DNA of 23,782 nucleotides from JAVBMB01 sp031552995 (GTDB lineage Bacteria; Bacillota; Clostridia; Oscillospirales; Butyricicoccaceae): contig JAVBMB010000051.1 in NCBI GenBank assembly GCA_031552995.1, positions 1-23,782 of the forward strand, read 5' to 3'. The notes under the pieces are model-generated. The model worked only from the letters and a program-made list of their open reading frames with translations, had not been told where the DNA came from and did no database searches. Shown piece after piece: positions 1-8,201 of this stretch (position 1 is the first letter of the stretch; each line of letters opens with the position of its first letter). A program made the translations under genes and the position numbers.

Positions 1-120
1 GTTGCCAAAAAGCCCGAAGAATCGATGAAGGGCGTTATCAGTGCCGGTCTCGTCGAGACCTATGCCGTTTTGTCCCTGCTGATTTCTGTTCTTGCCATAT
101 TCCAGATTCCCAATCTGTGA
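1..120 (+). CDS. atpK: V-type ATPase subunit K (proteolipid), C-terminal fragment
   Basis: The gene enters from the left edge; only the last 39 residues and the TGA stop are present. This subunit forms the membrane rotor ring of the V-type ATPase. The visible part is the last membrane helix with the motif LVETYAVLSLL, whose Glu is the ion-binding carboxylate of the hairpin. An ETYA context also occurs in Na+-type rings such as that of Enterococcus hirae. The other ligands sit on helices outside the window, so Na+ versus H+ cannot be decided. Subunit E follows after 10 bases, the usual K-E order. The synonym is ntpK. Confidence 0.9.
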   Translation, partial: VAKKPEESMKGVISAGLVETYAVLSLLISVLAIFQIPNL

Positions 121-130
121 GGGTTGAGGT

Positions 131-730
131 ATGAACGGAATCGAGAACATCTCCAACAGGATATTGGACGAGGCTAAGGAAAAAGCCCGGCTAATCCTTG
201 AGGAAGCGGGCCGTGAGGCTCAGCGGATTGAGGCCGACGGCCGCGCGAAGGCGGACGCCGAGCTTGACATTATCCGCAAAGCCGGCAGCGCAAAGGTCGC
301 CGACATCGAGGAGAAGGCTCGGCTCAATTCCGCCATGGAGACCAGAAAAATAATTTCAGCCGAAAAGCAGGCATTGATTCAGTCGGCGTTTGACAAAGCG
401 CTCGAGCATCTGCTTGCGCTGCCGCAGGACGAATATGTTGAACTGCTGGCAAAACTTGCGGCAAACGCATGTGCCGACGGCCAACCGGGCGAGCTGCTGC
501 TTAGCGCGCGCGACCTTGCCGCATGCGGCGAAAGCGTACTCAAATCCGCAAAAAAGCTGGCGCCAAACACCGACCTCACCCTGTCTTCCGACACTGCCGC
601 GATTAGAGGCGGGCTTGTTATACGCCGCGGCAAGGTCGAAATAAACTGTGCGCTGGAAGTCAGTATAAGGATGCTGCAGGAGGAGATATCCGGCGAGGTG
701 GCCACCTGCCTTTTTGGCAAGGGGGCGTGA
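131..730 (+). CDS. atpE: V-type ATPase subunit E (peripheral stalk)
   Basis: The product is 199 residues, normal for the family. Subunit E is half of the peripheral stalk that holds the A3B3 head still against rotation. Residues 1-95 are a long charged helix rich in Ala, Glu, Lys and Arg, as expected for the coiled-coil stalk. The rest is the globular C-terminal domain, with the GGLVIRRGKVEIN stretch near the end typical of the family. The start ATG has a GAGG/TTGAGG purine stretch just upstream. It sits between K and C in the common K-E-C-F-A-B-D order. The synonym is ntpE. Confidence 0.93.
   Translation: MNGIENISNRILDEAKEKARLILEEAGREAQRIEADGRAKADAELDIIRKAGSAKVADIEEKARLNSAMETRKIISAEKQALIQSAFDKALEHLLALPQDEYVELLAKLAANACADGQPGELLLSARDLAACGESVLKSAKKLAPNTDLTLSSDTAAIRGGLVIRRGKVEINCALEVSIRMLQEEISGEVATCLFGKGA
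719..725 (+). promoter_or_regulatory. Ribosome binding site of atpC, supports a GTG start
   Basis: AAGGGGG lies 9 bases before the GTG at 735, inside the last codons of atpE. The frame is also open to a TTG at 714, but no ribosome site precedes that codon, so GTG 735 is chosen. Confidence 0.6.
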
Positions 731-734
731 GATA

Positions 735-1739
735 GTGGCAAAAAAAATAAAAGATACCGACTATCTCTACATCAGCACACGGCTTAAAGTGCTTGAAAAA
801 AACATGCTCAGCCGCGAAAAGCTCTCCCGCATGGCATCGGCAAAAACAGATGACGAAGCTCTGAAGATTCTCGGCGAAAACGGATGGCAGGATGTTGAGC
901 CCGACAGGCTCGACTCACTCGAACGCGCAATCTCTGCAAGAAGGCAAGAGATGCTCGACTTGCTGTACCGTTACGCGCCCGACACAGGCATAATCGATAT
1001 TTTCAGGCTCAAATACGACTATCATAACATCAAATCCATCATCAAGGCCGAGGCGCAAGGCATCAACTGTGCGCATCTGCTGACCGATGCCGGTACTGTT
1101 CCATCCGCCAAAATGGTGGCCGCTCTTCGTGACAAAGCGCAAGACGATCTGCCGCAGGTCATGTACGACGCCGCAATCGAAGCGCACGACACGCTTGCCC
1201 GCACGCGTGACCCGCAGCTCAGCGATATCCTTTTGGATAAGGCCATGCTTGTTCATATGATGCAGCTTGCCGTCAAGGTAAACAGCGCATTTCTTCAGGG
1301 TTATGTCAGTCTGATGGCCGATTGCGCCAATCTGCGCATCACAACACGGGCTCTGCTTACCGGCAAAGGTTACGATTACCTCAAGCGCTCGCTTGTGGCC
1401 GGCGGCAAAGTTTCCCCCGAAGAGCTGTCCGTTAATCCGTCTGCCGAATCGCTGGCCGGTTTGTTCTACCACACGCCGCTGCGCGACGCATCACGCTGCG
1501 CCGTCGAGTCAATCAAAGAAAATGGCCCTCTGGCAGCGCTTGACAAAGCGTGTGACAACGCTCTTCTCGAATATCTTAAATCATCCAGATTTATTCCGTT
1601 CGGCGAGGCACAGGTTATCACATACCTGCTGCTTGTCGAAAACGAGCTTACATCGGTTCGCATAATCCTTGCCGGCAGGGCGGCCGGCCACAGCGAGCAG
1701 ACGATTATGGAAAGGCTGAGGTTCGGCTACTATGTATAA
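735..1739 (+). CDS. atpC: V-type ATPase subunit C (rotor cap, d-type)
   Basis: From the GTG at 735 the protein is 334 residues, the usual size of the funnel-shaped C (eukaryotic d) subunit. It seats the central D/F shaft on the K ring. It is largely helical, with three similar helical repeats expected for the family and a conserved opening of the type DTDYLYISTRLKVLEK. The C-terminal part carries GEAQVITYLLLVENELTSVRII, very typical of V-type C subunits. It starts 4 bases after the stop of subunit E and its end overlaps the start of subunit F by 8 bases. The synonym is ntpC. Confidence 0.92.
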   Translation: MAKKIKDTDYLYISTRLKVLEKNMLSREKLSRMASAKTDDEALKILGENGWQDVEPDRLDSLERAISARRQEMLDLLYRYAPDTGIIDIFRLKYDYHNIKSIIKAEAQGINCAHLLTDAGTVPSAKMVAALRDKAQDDLPQVMYDAAIEAHDTLARTRDPQLSDILLDKAMLVHMMQLAVKVNSAFLQGYVSLMADCANLRITTRALLTGKGYDYLKRSLVAGGKVSPEELSVNPSAESLAGLFYHTPLRDASRCAVESIKENGPLAALDKACDNALLEYLKSSRFIPFGEAQVITYLLLVENELTSVRIILAGRAAGHSEQTIMERLRFGYYV

Positions 1740-2052
1740 AGCAGCAGTAATTGGAGACCGCGAAACCGTCATGGGCTTCCGCGCTCTTGGCCTGGCTACG
1801 GTCGTCGCTCAGTCAGCCGAGGAAGCGGCCTCCGCGCTTAAATCCTTGGCGGTCAGCGCCCATGCCGTCGTATACATCACCGAGCAGCTCGCCGCGCTTA
1901 TTCCGGAAGAGATTGCCGGATACATTGAAAATCCTGAATGCGCTATCATACCCATTCCGTCAAAGGATGGCAGCCTTGGCATCGGCGATCGCGAAATGCA
2001 CAAGGCCGTCGAACGCGCCGTAGGCGCCGATATCCTGCGGGACAGGGATTAG
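1732..2052 (+). CDS. atpF: V-type ATPase subunit F (central stalk)
   Basis: This is a short 106-residue protein. It opens with MYKAAVIGDRETVMGFRALG, the hallmark of the Rossmann-like F subunit, which binds the D shaft and modulates coupling. A later segment, ECAIIPIPSKDG, matches the family's second strand-loop. The ATG overlaps the end of atpC by 8 bases, suggesting translational coupling. In the Enterococcus hirae scheme this gene is called ntpG. It is not the F-type ATP synthase b subunit that shares the symbol atpF. Confidence 0.9.
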   Translation: MYKAAVIGDRETVMGFRALGLATVVAQSAEEAASALKSLAVSAHAVVYITEQLAALIPEEIAGYIENPECAIIPIPSKDGSLGIGDREMHKAVERAVGADILRDRD

Positions 2053-2068
2053 CATAATGACGCACCGC

Positions 2069-2121
2069 TCTCCGGCGAGGGCGGCGCGGCGCGCGCTTTT
2101 AAGTCTAATTATCGCCGGAGA
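2069..2121 (+). promoter_or_regulatory. Inverted repeat that would mask the atpA ribosome site
   Basis: TCTCCGGCGA at 2069-2078 is perfectly complementary to TCGCCGGAGA at 2112-2121, with a 33-base very GC-rich loop. The right arm contains the GGAG (2117-2120) that is the best ribosome-site candidate before atpA. The pairing is seen in the sequence; a regulatory role is inference. Confidence 0.45.
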
Positions 2122-2134
2122 AATGGATACATAT

Positions 2135-3904
2135 ATGAACAACGGAAAAATAGTTAAGGTTGCCGGCCCGCTTGTAGTCGCCTCCGGGCTGGAGCATGCC
2201 GACATGTTTGACGTCGTTCGCGTAGGCAAGCAGCGGCTGATCGGGGAGATTATCGAAATGCGCGGCGGTAACGCCTCCATTCAGGTTTATGAGGAGACAT
2301 CCGGCATCGCCCCCGGCGATGCCGTCGAGACAACGCACGCTCCTCTTTCCGTCGAACTGGCGCCAGGTCTCATCACTACAATATACGACGGCATTCAGCG
2401 CCCGCTCGAAAAGATACGCGAGCTCGTCGGCAACACTATCACGCGCGGTGTCGAGGTTCCGGCTGTCGACCGCGAAAAGAAGTGGGACTTTGTCCCCGTG
2501 TGCAAACCCGGCGACAAGGTGATTCCCGGCGATGTGCTTGGCACGGTCGAGGAAACCATCGTTGTCACGCACCGCGTCCTCGTTCCCAACGGCGTTAAAG
2601 GTGAGGTTGCTGATATAAAGCAAGGCAGCTTTACAGTGACTGAAATCATTGCTGTTATCAAGAAAGATGACGGCACACTTGTCGAGCTTCCAATGCTTCA
2701 GCGCTGGCCGGTTCGTGTCGAGCGTCCGTACAAATCCAAAATCGCGCCGGATATCCCGATGATCACCGGCCAGAGAATCATCGACACGCTGTTCCCGATA
2801 GCAAAGGGCGGCACTGCCGCCATCCCCGGCCCGTTCGGAAGCGGCAAGACCGTCACACAGCATCAGCTCGCAAAGTGGAGCGATGTTGACATCGTCGTCT
2901 ACATCGGCTGCGGAGAGCGCGGCAACGAGATGACCGACGTTCTGCGCGAGTTCCCTGAGCTGCTCGACCCGAGAACAGGCGAGAGCCTGATGAAGCGCAC
3001 GGTCTTAATCGCCAACACATCCGATATGCCCGTTGCCGCGCGCGAAGCTTCGGTCTACACCGGCATTACAATAGCCGAATATTACCGCGACATGGGTTAC
3101 TCGGTCGCCGTCATTGCCGACTCAACATCCCGCTGGGCCGAGGCGCTGCGCGAGATGTCCGGCCGCCTTGAGGAGATGCCCGGTGAAGAGGGCTATCCCG
3201 CATACCTCAGCTCGCGTCTCGCGCAGTTTTACGAGCGCGCAGGCCGCGTTGTCGTCAACGGCAGCGAATATCGTGAAGCAGCCCTGTCCGCAATTGGCGC
3301 TGTATCGCCGCCGGGCGGTGATATCTCCGAGCCGGTCTCCCAGGCTACGCTTCGTATAACAAAGGTGTTCTGGGGCCTCGACAGTTCGCTGGCCTACCGC
3401 CGTCACTTCCCGGCGATAAACTGGCTAAACTCGTACTCGCTGTATCTCGACAGGCTGTCCTCATGGTATGATGACAATATCAGCCACAGCTTTATGACTC
3501 AGCGCAACGAGGCAATGCAGCTTCTGCAAAAGGAGAGCGAACTCGACGAAATCGTCAAGCTTGTCGGCGTTGATGCCCTCGGCCCCGAAGACCGTCTCGT
3601 CATGGAAACTGCGCAGATTCTGCGCGAGGACTTCCTGCAGCAGAACGCGATGAGCGACACAGACAGCTACTGTTCACTCGACAAGCAGTTTGCGCTTATG
3701 CGCCTTATACTGACATATAACAAGCTTGCTCAAAAAGCTCTTAAAGCGGGTGCCCCGATGAAAAAAGTGTTCTCCATCGCCGCGCGCGACCGTATCGGCC
3801 GTGCAAAGGATGTCCCGCAGGAAAAATATAAGGACGTTTTTGCCGATATCGAGAAAGAGATGACCGAGCAGCTCGATCAGTCTGCAGGAGGTGACGTCGC
3901 ATGA
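2135..3904 (+). CDS. atpA: V-type ATPase catalytic subunit A
   Basis: The ATG at 2135 gives 589 residues beginning MNNGKIVKVAGPLVVA, the normal N terminus and length. The frame opens upstream at 2057, but that extension is Arg/Ala-rich and unlike the family. Subunit A hydrolyses or makes ATP in the A3B3 head. The Walker A motif GPFGSGKT is at residues 232-239. The subunit-A bulge domain precedes it, and the REASVYTGITIAEYYRDMGY and ADSTSRWAEALREMSGRLEE blocks follow. The C terminus is helical. The ribosome site is weak or distant: GGAG is 14 bases from the ATG and lies in a hairpin arm. It overlaps atpB by 4 bases (ATGA). The synonym is ntpA. Confidence 0.97.
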   Translation: MNNGKIVKVAGPLVVASGLEHADMFDVVRVGKQRLIGEIIEMRGGNASIQVYEETSGIAPGDAVETTHAPLSVELAPGLITTIYDGIQRPLEKIRELVGNTITRGVEVPAVDREKKWDFVPVCKPGDKVIPGDVLGTVEETIVVTHRVLVPNGVKGEVADIKQGSFTVTEIIAVIKKDDGTLVELPMLQRWPVRVERPYKSKIAPDIPMITGQRIIDTLFPIAKGGTAAIPGPFGSGKTVTQHQLAKWSDVDIVVYIGCGERGNEMTDVLREFPELLDPRTGESLMKRTVLIANTSDMPVAAREASVYTGITIAEYYRDMGYSVAVIADSTSRWAEALREMSGRLEEMPGEEGYPAYLSSRLAQFYERAGRVVVNGSEYREAALSAIGAVSPPGGDISEPVSQATLRITKVFWGLDSSLAYRRHFPAINWLNSYSLYLDRLSSWYDDNISHSFMTQRNEAMQLLQKESELDEIVKLVGVDALGPEDRLVMETAQILREDFLQQNAMSDTDSYCSLDKQFALMRLILTYNKLAQKALKAGAPMKKVFSIAARDRIGRAKDVPQEKYKDVFADIEKEMTEQLDQSAGGDVA

Positions 3905-5274
3905 TTAAGGAATACCGCACAATACAGGAAGTCGCCGGCCCGCTTATGCTCGTGCGAGATGTCGAGGGTGTCGCATATAACGAGCTCGGTGAAATCGAGC
4001 TTCAAAACGGCGACGTCCGCCGTTGCCGCGTACTTGAAATGAACGGCAGCAACGCGCTTGTCCAGCTGTTCGAGGCATCCGCCGGCATCAATCTCGCCCA
4101 GTCAAAGGTTCGTTTCCTCGGACGAAGCATCGAGCTGAGCGTCTCGCCCGATATACTTGGCCGCGTGTTCGACGGCATGGGCCGCCCGAAGGACGACGGC
4201 GCCGAGATACTGGCAACCCAGCGCCGCGATATTAACGGCACTCCGATGAACCCCGCCGCGCGCGACTACCCAAATGAGTTTATCCAGACAGGTGTTTCTG
4301 CCATTGACGGGCTCAACACCCTTGTCCGCGGTCAAAAACTGCCTATATTTTCCGGCTCCGGCCTGCCGCACGCTCAGCTTGCGGCGCAGATAGCAAGGCA
4401 GTCGAAGGTGCTTACAGGTGACAGCAAGTTTGCCGTCGTATTTGCCGCCGTCGGCATTACATTTGAAGAGGCCGACTTTTTCGTCTCGGACTTCACACGG
4501 ACCGGCGCTATCGAGCGAAGCGTACTATTCATGAACCTTGCAAACGACCCGGCTATCGAACGTATTTCAACGCCGCGTATGGCGCTGACCGCCGCCGAGT
4601 ATCTCGCTTTCGAGCTTGATATGCAGGTGCTTGTCATCATCACCGACATCACAAACTACGCCGAGGCTCTGCGCGAGGTTTCAGCCGCTCGTAAGGAGGT
4701 CCCCGGCCGCCGCGGATATCCCGGCTATTTGTACACCGACCTTGCAACGATGTATGAACGCGCCGGCCGTCTGCTCGGCAAAAAGGGCTCAATCACAATG
4801 ATTCCTATACTTTCGATGCCTGAAGACGACAAAACCCACCCGATTCCCGACCTCACCGGCTATATCACCGAGGGGCAGATAATCATCTCCCGCGAGCTGT
4901 ATCGCAAAGGCCTCACACCGCCGATTGATGTCCTGCCCTCACTTTCCAGGCTTAAGGACAAGGGCGTCGGCGCCGGCAAGACGCGTGAGGATCACGCGAA
5001 TACAATGAACCAGCTGTTTGCCGCCTACGCCCGCGGCAAGGAGGCCAAAGAGCTGATGACGATACTCGGCGAAGCCGCACTTACCGATACCGATAAGCTG
5101 TACGCCAAGTTCTCTGATGAGTTCGAATCTAAATATGTCTCGCAGGGGTACGACAACAACCGTACTATTGAGGAGACTCTTGACCTCGGCTGGCAGCTGC
5201 TGTCTATACTGCCTGTCGGCGAGCTGAAGCGTATCAAGCCGGAGTATATCGAAAAGTATCATCCCAACAAGTAA
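3901..5274 (+). CDS. atpB: V-type ATPase regulatory subunit B
   Basis: The 457-residue product is full length. Subunit B alternates with A in the head and carries non-catalytic nucleotide sites. As expected it lacks a true Walker A: the equivalent loop reads SGSGLPHA (residues 151-158). Other B-specific blocks are visible: DILGRVFDGMGRP, FTRTGAIERSVLFMNLANDP, ITDITNYAEALREVSAARKE and GYPGYLYTDLATMYERAG. The ATG overlaps the atpA stop (ATGA), so A and B are probably made in step. The stop is followed by a strong ribosome site for atpD. The synonym is ntpB. Confidence 0.97.
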   Translation: MIKEYRTIQEVAGPLMLVRDVEGVAYNELGEIELQNGDVRRCRVLEMNGSNALVQLFEASAGINLAQSKVRFLGRSIELSVSPDILGRVFDGMGRPKDDGAEILATQRRDINGTPMNPAARDYPNEFIQTGVSAIDGLNTLVRGQKLPIFSGSGLPHAQLAAQIARQSKVLTGDSKFAVVFAAVGITFEEADFFVSDFTRTGAIERSVLFMNLANDPAIERISTPRMALTAAEYLAFELDMQVLVIITDITNYAEALREVSAARKEVPGRRGYPGYLYTDLATMYERAGRLLGKKGSITMIPILSMPEDDKTHPIPDLTGYITEGQIIISRELYRKGLTPPIDVLPSLSRLKDKGVGAGKTREDHANTMNQLFAAYARGKEAKELMTILGEAALTDTDKLYAKFSDEFESKYVSQGYDNNRTIEETLDLGWQLLSILPVGELKRIKPEYIEKYHPNK

Positions 5275-5288
5275 GGAGGGCTCTCTTC

Positions 5289-5945
5289 ATGGCAAGGCTC
5301 GCGGTAAACCCCACCAGGATGGAGCTTACGCGGCTTAAACGGCGATTAAAAACCGCTGTCCGCGGCCACAAACTGCTCAAAGACAAGCGCGACGAGCTGA
5401 TGAAGCAGTTCCTCGACCTTGTATATCTCAACAGAGACTTACGCCACAGTGTCGAAGCGGCTCTCGTCGAGTCATATCACGGCTTCGCGGCTTCTTCGGC
5501 ACTGTTGCCGGCCGGTATGCTTGAACAGAGCTTTCTATACCCTAAGCAGAGCATTTCTATCGAGTTGAGCTATAAAAACATCATGTCGGTCAACGTGCCG
5601 CGTTATGCGGTCACCACATCGACAGACGACGCCGGCGATATATTCCCGTACGGCTTCGCCAATACTCCTGCCGAGCTTGACGATTCCGTACTTCGCCTGC
5701 AAAAAGTATTGGACGAAATGCTCCGCCTCGCCGAGGTGGAAAAGAGCGTCAAGCTGCTGGCGGAGGAGATTGAAAAAACCCGCCGCCGCGTCAACGCGCT
5801 CGAATATGTCATGATTCCGCAGCTTGAGGAGACAATCAAGTATATCGCCATGAAGCTGGAGGAAAACGAGCGCGGCAACATCACGCGTCTGATGAAGGTC
5901 AAGGACATGATGGTCAAAGCGCAGATTGAAGCACATCAGCAATAA
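5289..5945 (+). CDS. atpD: V-type ATPase subunit D (central shaft)
   Basis: The product is 218 residues beginning MARLAVNPTRMELTRLKRRL, diagnostic of the D subunit. D is the rotating shaft, the counterpart of gamma in F-type enzymes, and has two long antiparallel helices. These are visible as charged heptad-rich segments at residues 5-60 and 140-210, with KTRRRVNALEYVMIPQLEETIKYI in the second. The middle region is the short globular part. AAGGAGGG at the end of atpB gives a good ribosome site. It is the last gene of the operon and is followed at once by a strong terminator. The synonym is ntpD. Confidence 0.95.
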   Translation: MARLAVNPTRMELTRLKRRLKTAVRGHKLLKDKRDELMKQFLDLVYLNRDLRHSVEAALVESYHGFAASSALLPAGMLEQSFLYPKQSISIELSYKNIMSVNVPRYAVTTSTDDAGDIFPYGFANTPAELDDSVLRLQKVLDEMLRLAEVEKSVKLLAEEIEKTRRRVNALEYVMIPQLEETIKYIAMKLEENERGNITRLMKVKDMMVKAQIEAHQQ

Positions 5946-5951
5946 GTATAT

Positions 5952-6007
5952 GCCTAAAATAAAAAACGGAGCAGGGCAGTCGCCCCGCTCCGTTTTTTAT
6001 TTTAGGC
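5952..6007. terminator. Bidirectional terminator between atpD and the lipoprotein gene
   Basis: Bases 5952-5972 and 5987-6007 are a perfect 21-bp inverted repeat. Inside it GGGC and GCCC pair around a four-base loop. The GC-rich core is bracketed by an A-run and a T-run, so it works in both directions. It ends on the last base of the convergent lipoprotein gene's stop codon. Confidence 0.93.
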
Positions 6008-7089
6008 TACTTTTTCACAAAATCGGCAATGGCGTCGGCGACTCGTTCATCCACTCTGGCGTATGTGTTATAGTCCGTTGGCTTTCCCATACCCTCTGTT
6101 TCGCAAAATGTATGCGTCAGTGTCGGGAAGTCGGTAAATACCGCAAGAGAATTGCCGGAAAACGCCGTCTTCCACAATTCAAAATCTGTCATTGTCACCT
6201 GATAGTCATGCCCTCCCTGCAAGAAAAGCACCGGTTTATCAACATTCTCTGCCTCGACAATCGGGTCATAGGCCGCTAAATCCAGCCAGTATGTCGCATA
6301 CGCGCCCATATATGCCTTTGCGCTGCCGCGGTCATCCTCGGTAAGAGCGTTTACCATATCCACAGCGTCGGAATATTGTTTCCTGTACGCCGCTTTTTGG
6401 TCTCCGGTCAATGACGCCTCAAGCGACAGCGCATAATCGATTTGCTCAAGAAGAAGCTCGCTCATCGGCCTCGCCGAGCCTGCAAGTGAGATATATCCGG
6501 CCACATCATCTTCGGTGTCAGCCGCACATATTCTCGGAATAAGGTATCCTCCCATGCTGTGCCCTGCAATAAATACTTTGCCGGAATCAATACCCTCTAT
6601 TGTCTTGACCAGCGCCGCCGCATACAGCGCGTCGTCGATTGTCTCCTCCTTGACCGTCAGGTTGACATCGCTAACGGCCTTTGTTTGATATATATATGTC
6701 CGCTTGTCATAGCGCAAACACGCGATTCCCCGTTTCGCCAAATATTCGGCAAGGTCCTTAAACAGCTTCTGCTTGCCGACAGTCTCATCCCTGTCGGCCG
6801 GTCCCGAGCCGTGGACAAATATTACAACAGGGAACGGACCGTCGCCCCGCGGCATTGACAATGTACCCGGCAGCTGCCAATCACCCGGGTTTATCACAAT
6901 TTCACTCTCAACGGCGTACTGCGCCTCATCTGATTCGGTCTTCGTTGTGGTGGACGGCTCAGCCGGCTGAGGCTGCGTCGTCGTCTCCGTCGGGGCGGAG
7001 GACCCCTCATCAGGCGAAGTTGTCCCCGCTCCCGGCGTGCATCCCGCAAGCAAAATCATAAACATAAGTGTAGCAAGTATTCGTTTCAT
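6007..7089 (-). CDS. Secreted lipoprotein with alpha/beta hydrolase domain
   Basis: The 360-residue product begins with a lipoprotein signal peptide ending in LLAGC, with Cys17 as the lipidation site. A Thr/Ser/Pro/Glu-rich linker spans residues 18-55. The rest is an alpha/beta hydrolase: the oxyanion-loop HGSG is at 93-96 and the nucleophile elbow GHSMGG at 176-181 (Ser178). The likely acid is Asp295 in GGHDYQV and the likely base His326 in LTHTF. The protein should sit on the outer face of the membrane and cleave an ester, amide or peptide; the substrate cannot be read from sequence. AGGAGGT lies 5 bases before the ATG. It is a single gene, convergent to the ATPase operon, with its own promoter. 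Confidence 0.88.
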   Translation of the reverse strand: MKRILATLMFMILLAGCTPGAGTTSPDEGSSAPTETTTQPQPAEPSTTTKTESDEAQYAVESEIVINPGDWQLPGTLSMPRGDGPFPVVIFVHGSGPADRDETVGKQKLFKDLAEYLAKRGIACLRYDKRTYIYQTKAVSDVNLTVKEETIDDALYAAALVKTIEGIDSGKVFIAGHSMGGYLIPRICAADTEDDVAGYISLAGSARPMSELLLEQIDYALSLEASLTGDQKAAYRKQYSDAVDMVNALTEDDRGSAKAYMGAYATYWLDLAAYDPIVEAENVDKPVLFLQGGHDYQVTMTDFELWKTAFSGNSLAVFTDFPTLTHTFCETEGMGKPTDYNTYARVDERVADAIADFVKK

Positions 7090-7126
7090 ATATACCTCCT
7101 GGTGTGTCGTGCGGTCTCTTTTTTTT

Positions 7127-7155
7127 ATTATACCCCCGCCGGCACTTCAAATCAA
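7127..7155 (-). promoter_or_regulatory. Sigma-A promoter of the lipoprotein hydrolase gene
   Basis: On the - strand, TTGATT (7150-7155) and TATAAT (7127-7132) are separated by 17 bases. Transcription would start about 30 bases before the ATG at 7089. The spacer contains a G-run. Confidence 0.75.
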
Positions 7156-7207
7156 CTATGCCAACATACGCGCACCTCATGTTGAAATCCTTTTTCCAAC
7201 CCGTTTA

Positions 7208-7236
7208 TTGATATTTTTCCCGCCTCATAGTATAAT
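7208..7236 (+). promoter_or_regulatory. Sigma-A promoter of the nucleotidyltransferase-murB-pcrA unit
   Basis: TTGATA (7208-7213) and a perfect TATAAT (7231-7236) are spaced by 17 bases, about 50 bases before the ATG at 7290. A small repeat, GTACTTAGTAC (7243-7253), sits at the expected start site; whether it is an operator is unknown. This is the only convincing promoter seen for the long + strand unit. Confidence 0.82.
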
Positions 7237-7289
7237 GAAATAGTGTACTTAGTACTTTTATTATTGATGTATAAAGAGGTATTATCGCC

Positions 7290-8180
7290 ATGCCCACACT
7301 TGTTATACTCGCCGCCGGGGTCGGCAGCCGATACGGCGGCTTAAAGCAGCTCGATACCATCGGCCCGAACGGGGAAAATATGATGGACTACGCAATCTAT
7401 GATGCCCGCAGCGCCGGGTTCGACCGTCTCGTGTTCGTCATCAGGCGTGAGCTTGAACCGCTGTTCAGCGAGATGTTCACGCCGTCAATATGCGGCATAT
7501 CGGATATATCATTCGCTTTCCAGTCACCGGGTGATTTACCTGAGGGCATGTTTGTACCCGAGGGCAGGGTAAAACCGTGGGGGACGGGTCACGCGCTCTA
7601 CGCCGCGCGTCACAATATAAACGGCGTGTTCGGGGTTGTCGGGGCGGATGATTTCTTCGGCCGTGACGCATTCCGCCATCTTTATAGCTTTCTCACAACC
7701 GATGTTTCCCCCTCACTCTCCTGCATGGTAGGCTATCGCCTTAAAAATACCCTCAGCGAAAGCGACAGCGTCTCTCGCGGCGTGTGCCGTGTCAAGGATG
7801 GAATGCTGCAGGCGGTCACCGAGCGCACACAGATCGTTAAAACGCCAAACGGCGGCATAGAATATAAAGAAAACGGAAAAAGCTGCTCGCTCGACGGTGA
7901 AACAATCGTCTCCATGAACGTCTGGGGGCTTCATGACAGCATTGTTCCTCTGCTCGAGTCCGCGTTTAAGGATTTCCTTGATTCGGATGGCGACCCGCTG
8001 AAAAAAGAGTTCTATCTGCCCGCTTTTATAGACGGCCTTATCACTCACAGACGATCATCGGTAAAAATGATTGAAACCGATTCACAGTGGTTGGGCGTCA
8101 CATACAGGGAGGACCGTGACAGTGTCGCCTCCGCTCTGGCAAAAATGCACGGGCAGGGCATATACCCGGCTTTGCGATAA
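7290..8180 (+). CDS. Nucleotidyltransferase (sugar-phosphate NTP-transferase fold)
   Basis: The 296-residue product opens with a strand and the signature LAAGVGSRYGGLKQ (residues 7-20). This is the nucleotide-binding loop of the GlmU/RmlA/LicC-type superfamily, in which Arg and Lys contact the triphosphate. VVGADDFFG (about 116-124) is the equivalent of the metal-binding Asp motif. Such enzymes join a sugar phosphate or alcohol phosphate to an NTP; the acceptor here cannot be deduced. No hexapeptide-repeat acetyltransferase domain follows, so it is not GlmU. AGAGGT lies 10 bases upstream of the ATG. It heads the long operon, 21 bases before murB, which suggests a role in envelope precursor or UDP-sugar metabolism (inference). 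Confidence 0.85.
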   Translation: MPTLVILAAGVGSRYGGLKQLDTIGPNGENMMDYAIYDARSAGFDRLVFVIRRELEPLFSEMFTPSICGISDISFAFQSPGDLPEGMFVPEGRVKPWGTGHALYAARHNINGVFGVVGADDFFGRDAFRHLYSFLTTDVSPSLSCMVGYRLKNTLSESDSVSRGVCRVKDGMLQAVTERTQIVKTPNGGIEYKENGKSCSLDGETIVSMNVWGLHDSIVPLLESAFKDFLDSDGDPLKKEFYLPAFIDGLITHRRSSVKMIETDSQWLGVTYREDRDSVASALAKMHGQGIYPALR

Positions 8181-8201
8181 TCAATATTTGGAGGATACCA
8201 C

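Noticed and set aside
2105..2863. A 252-codon open frame on the - strand opposite atpA
   Set aside because: It is a shadow of a highly conserved ATPase gene, with no ribosome site or recognisable protein features.
7243..7253. GTACTTAGTAC as an operator at the start of the long unit
   Set aside because: It is too short and only partly symmetric. One copy gives no independent support, so it is only mentioned in the promoter entry.
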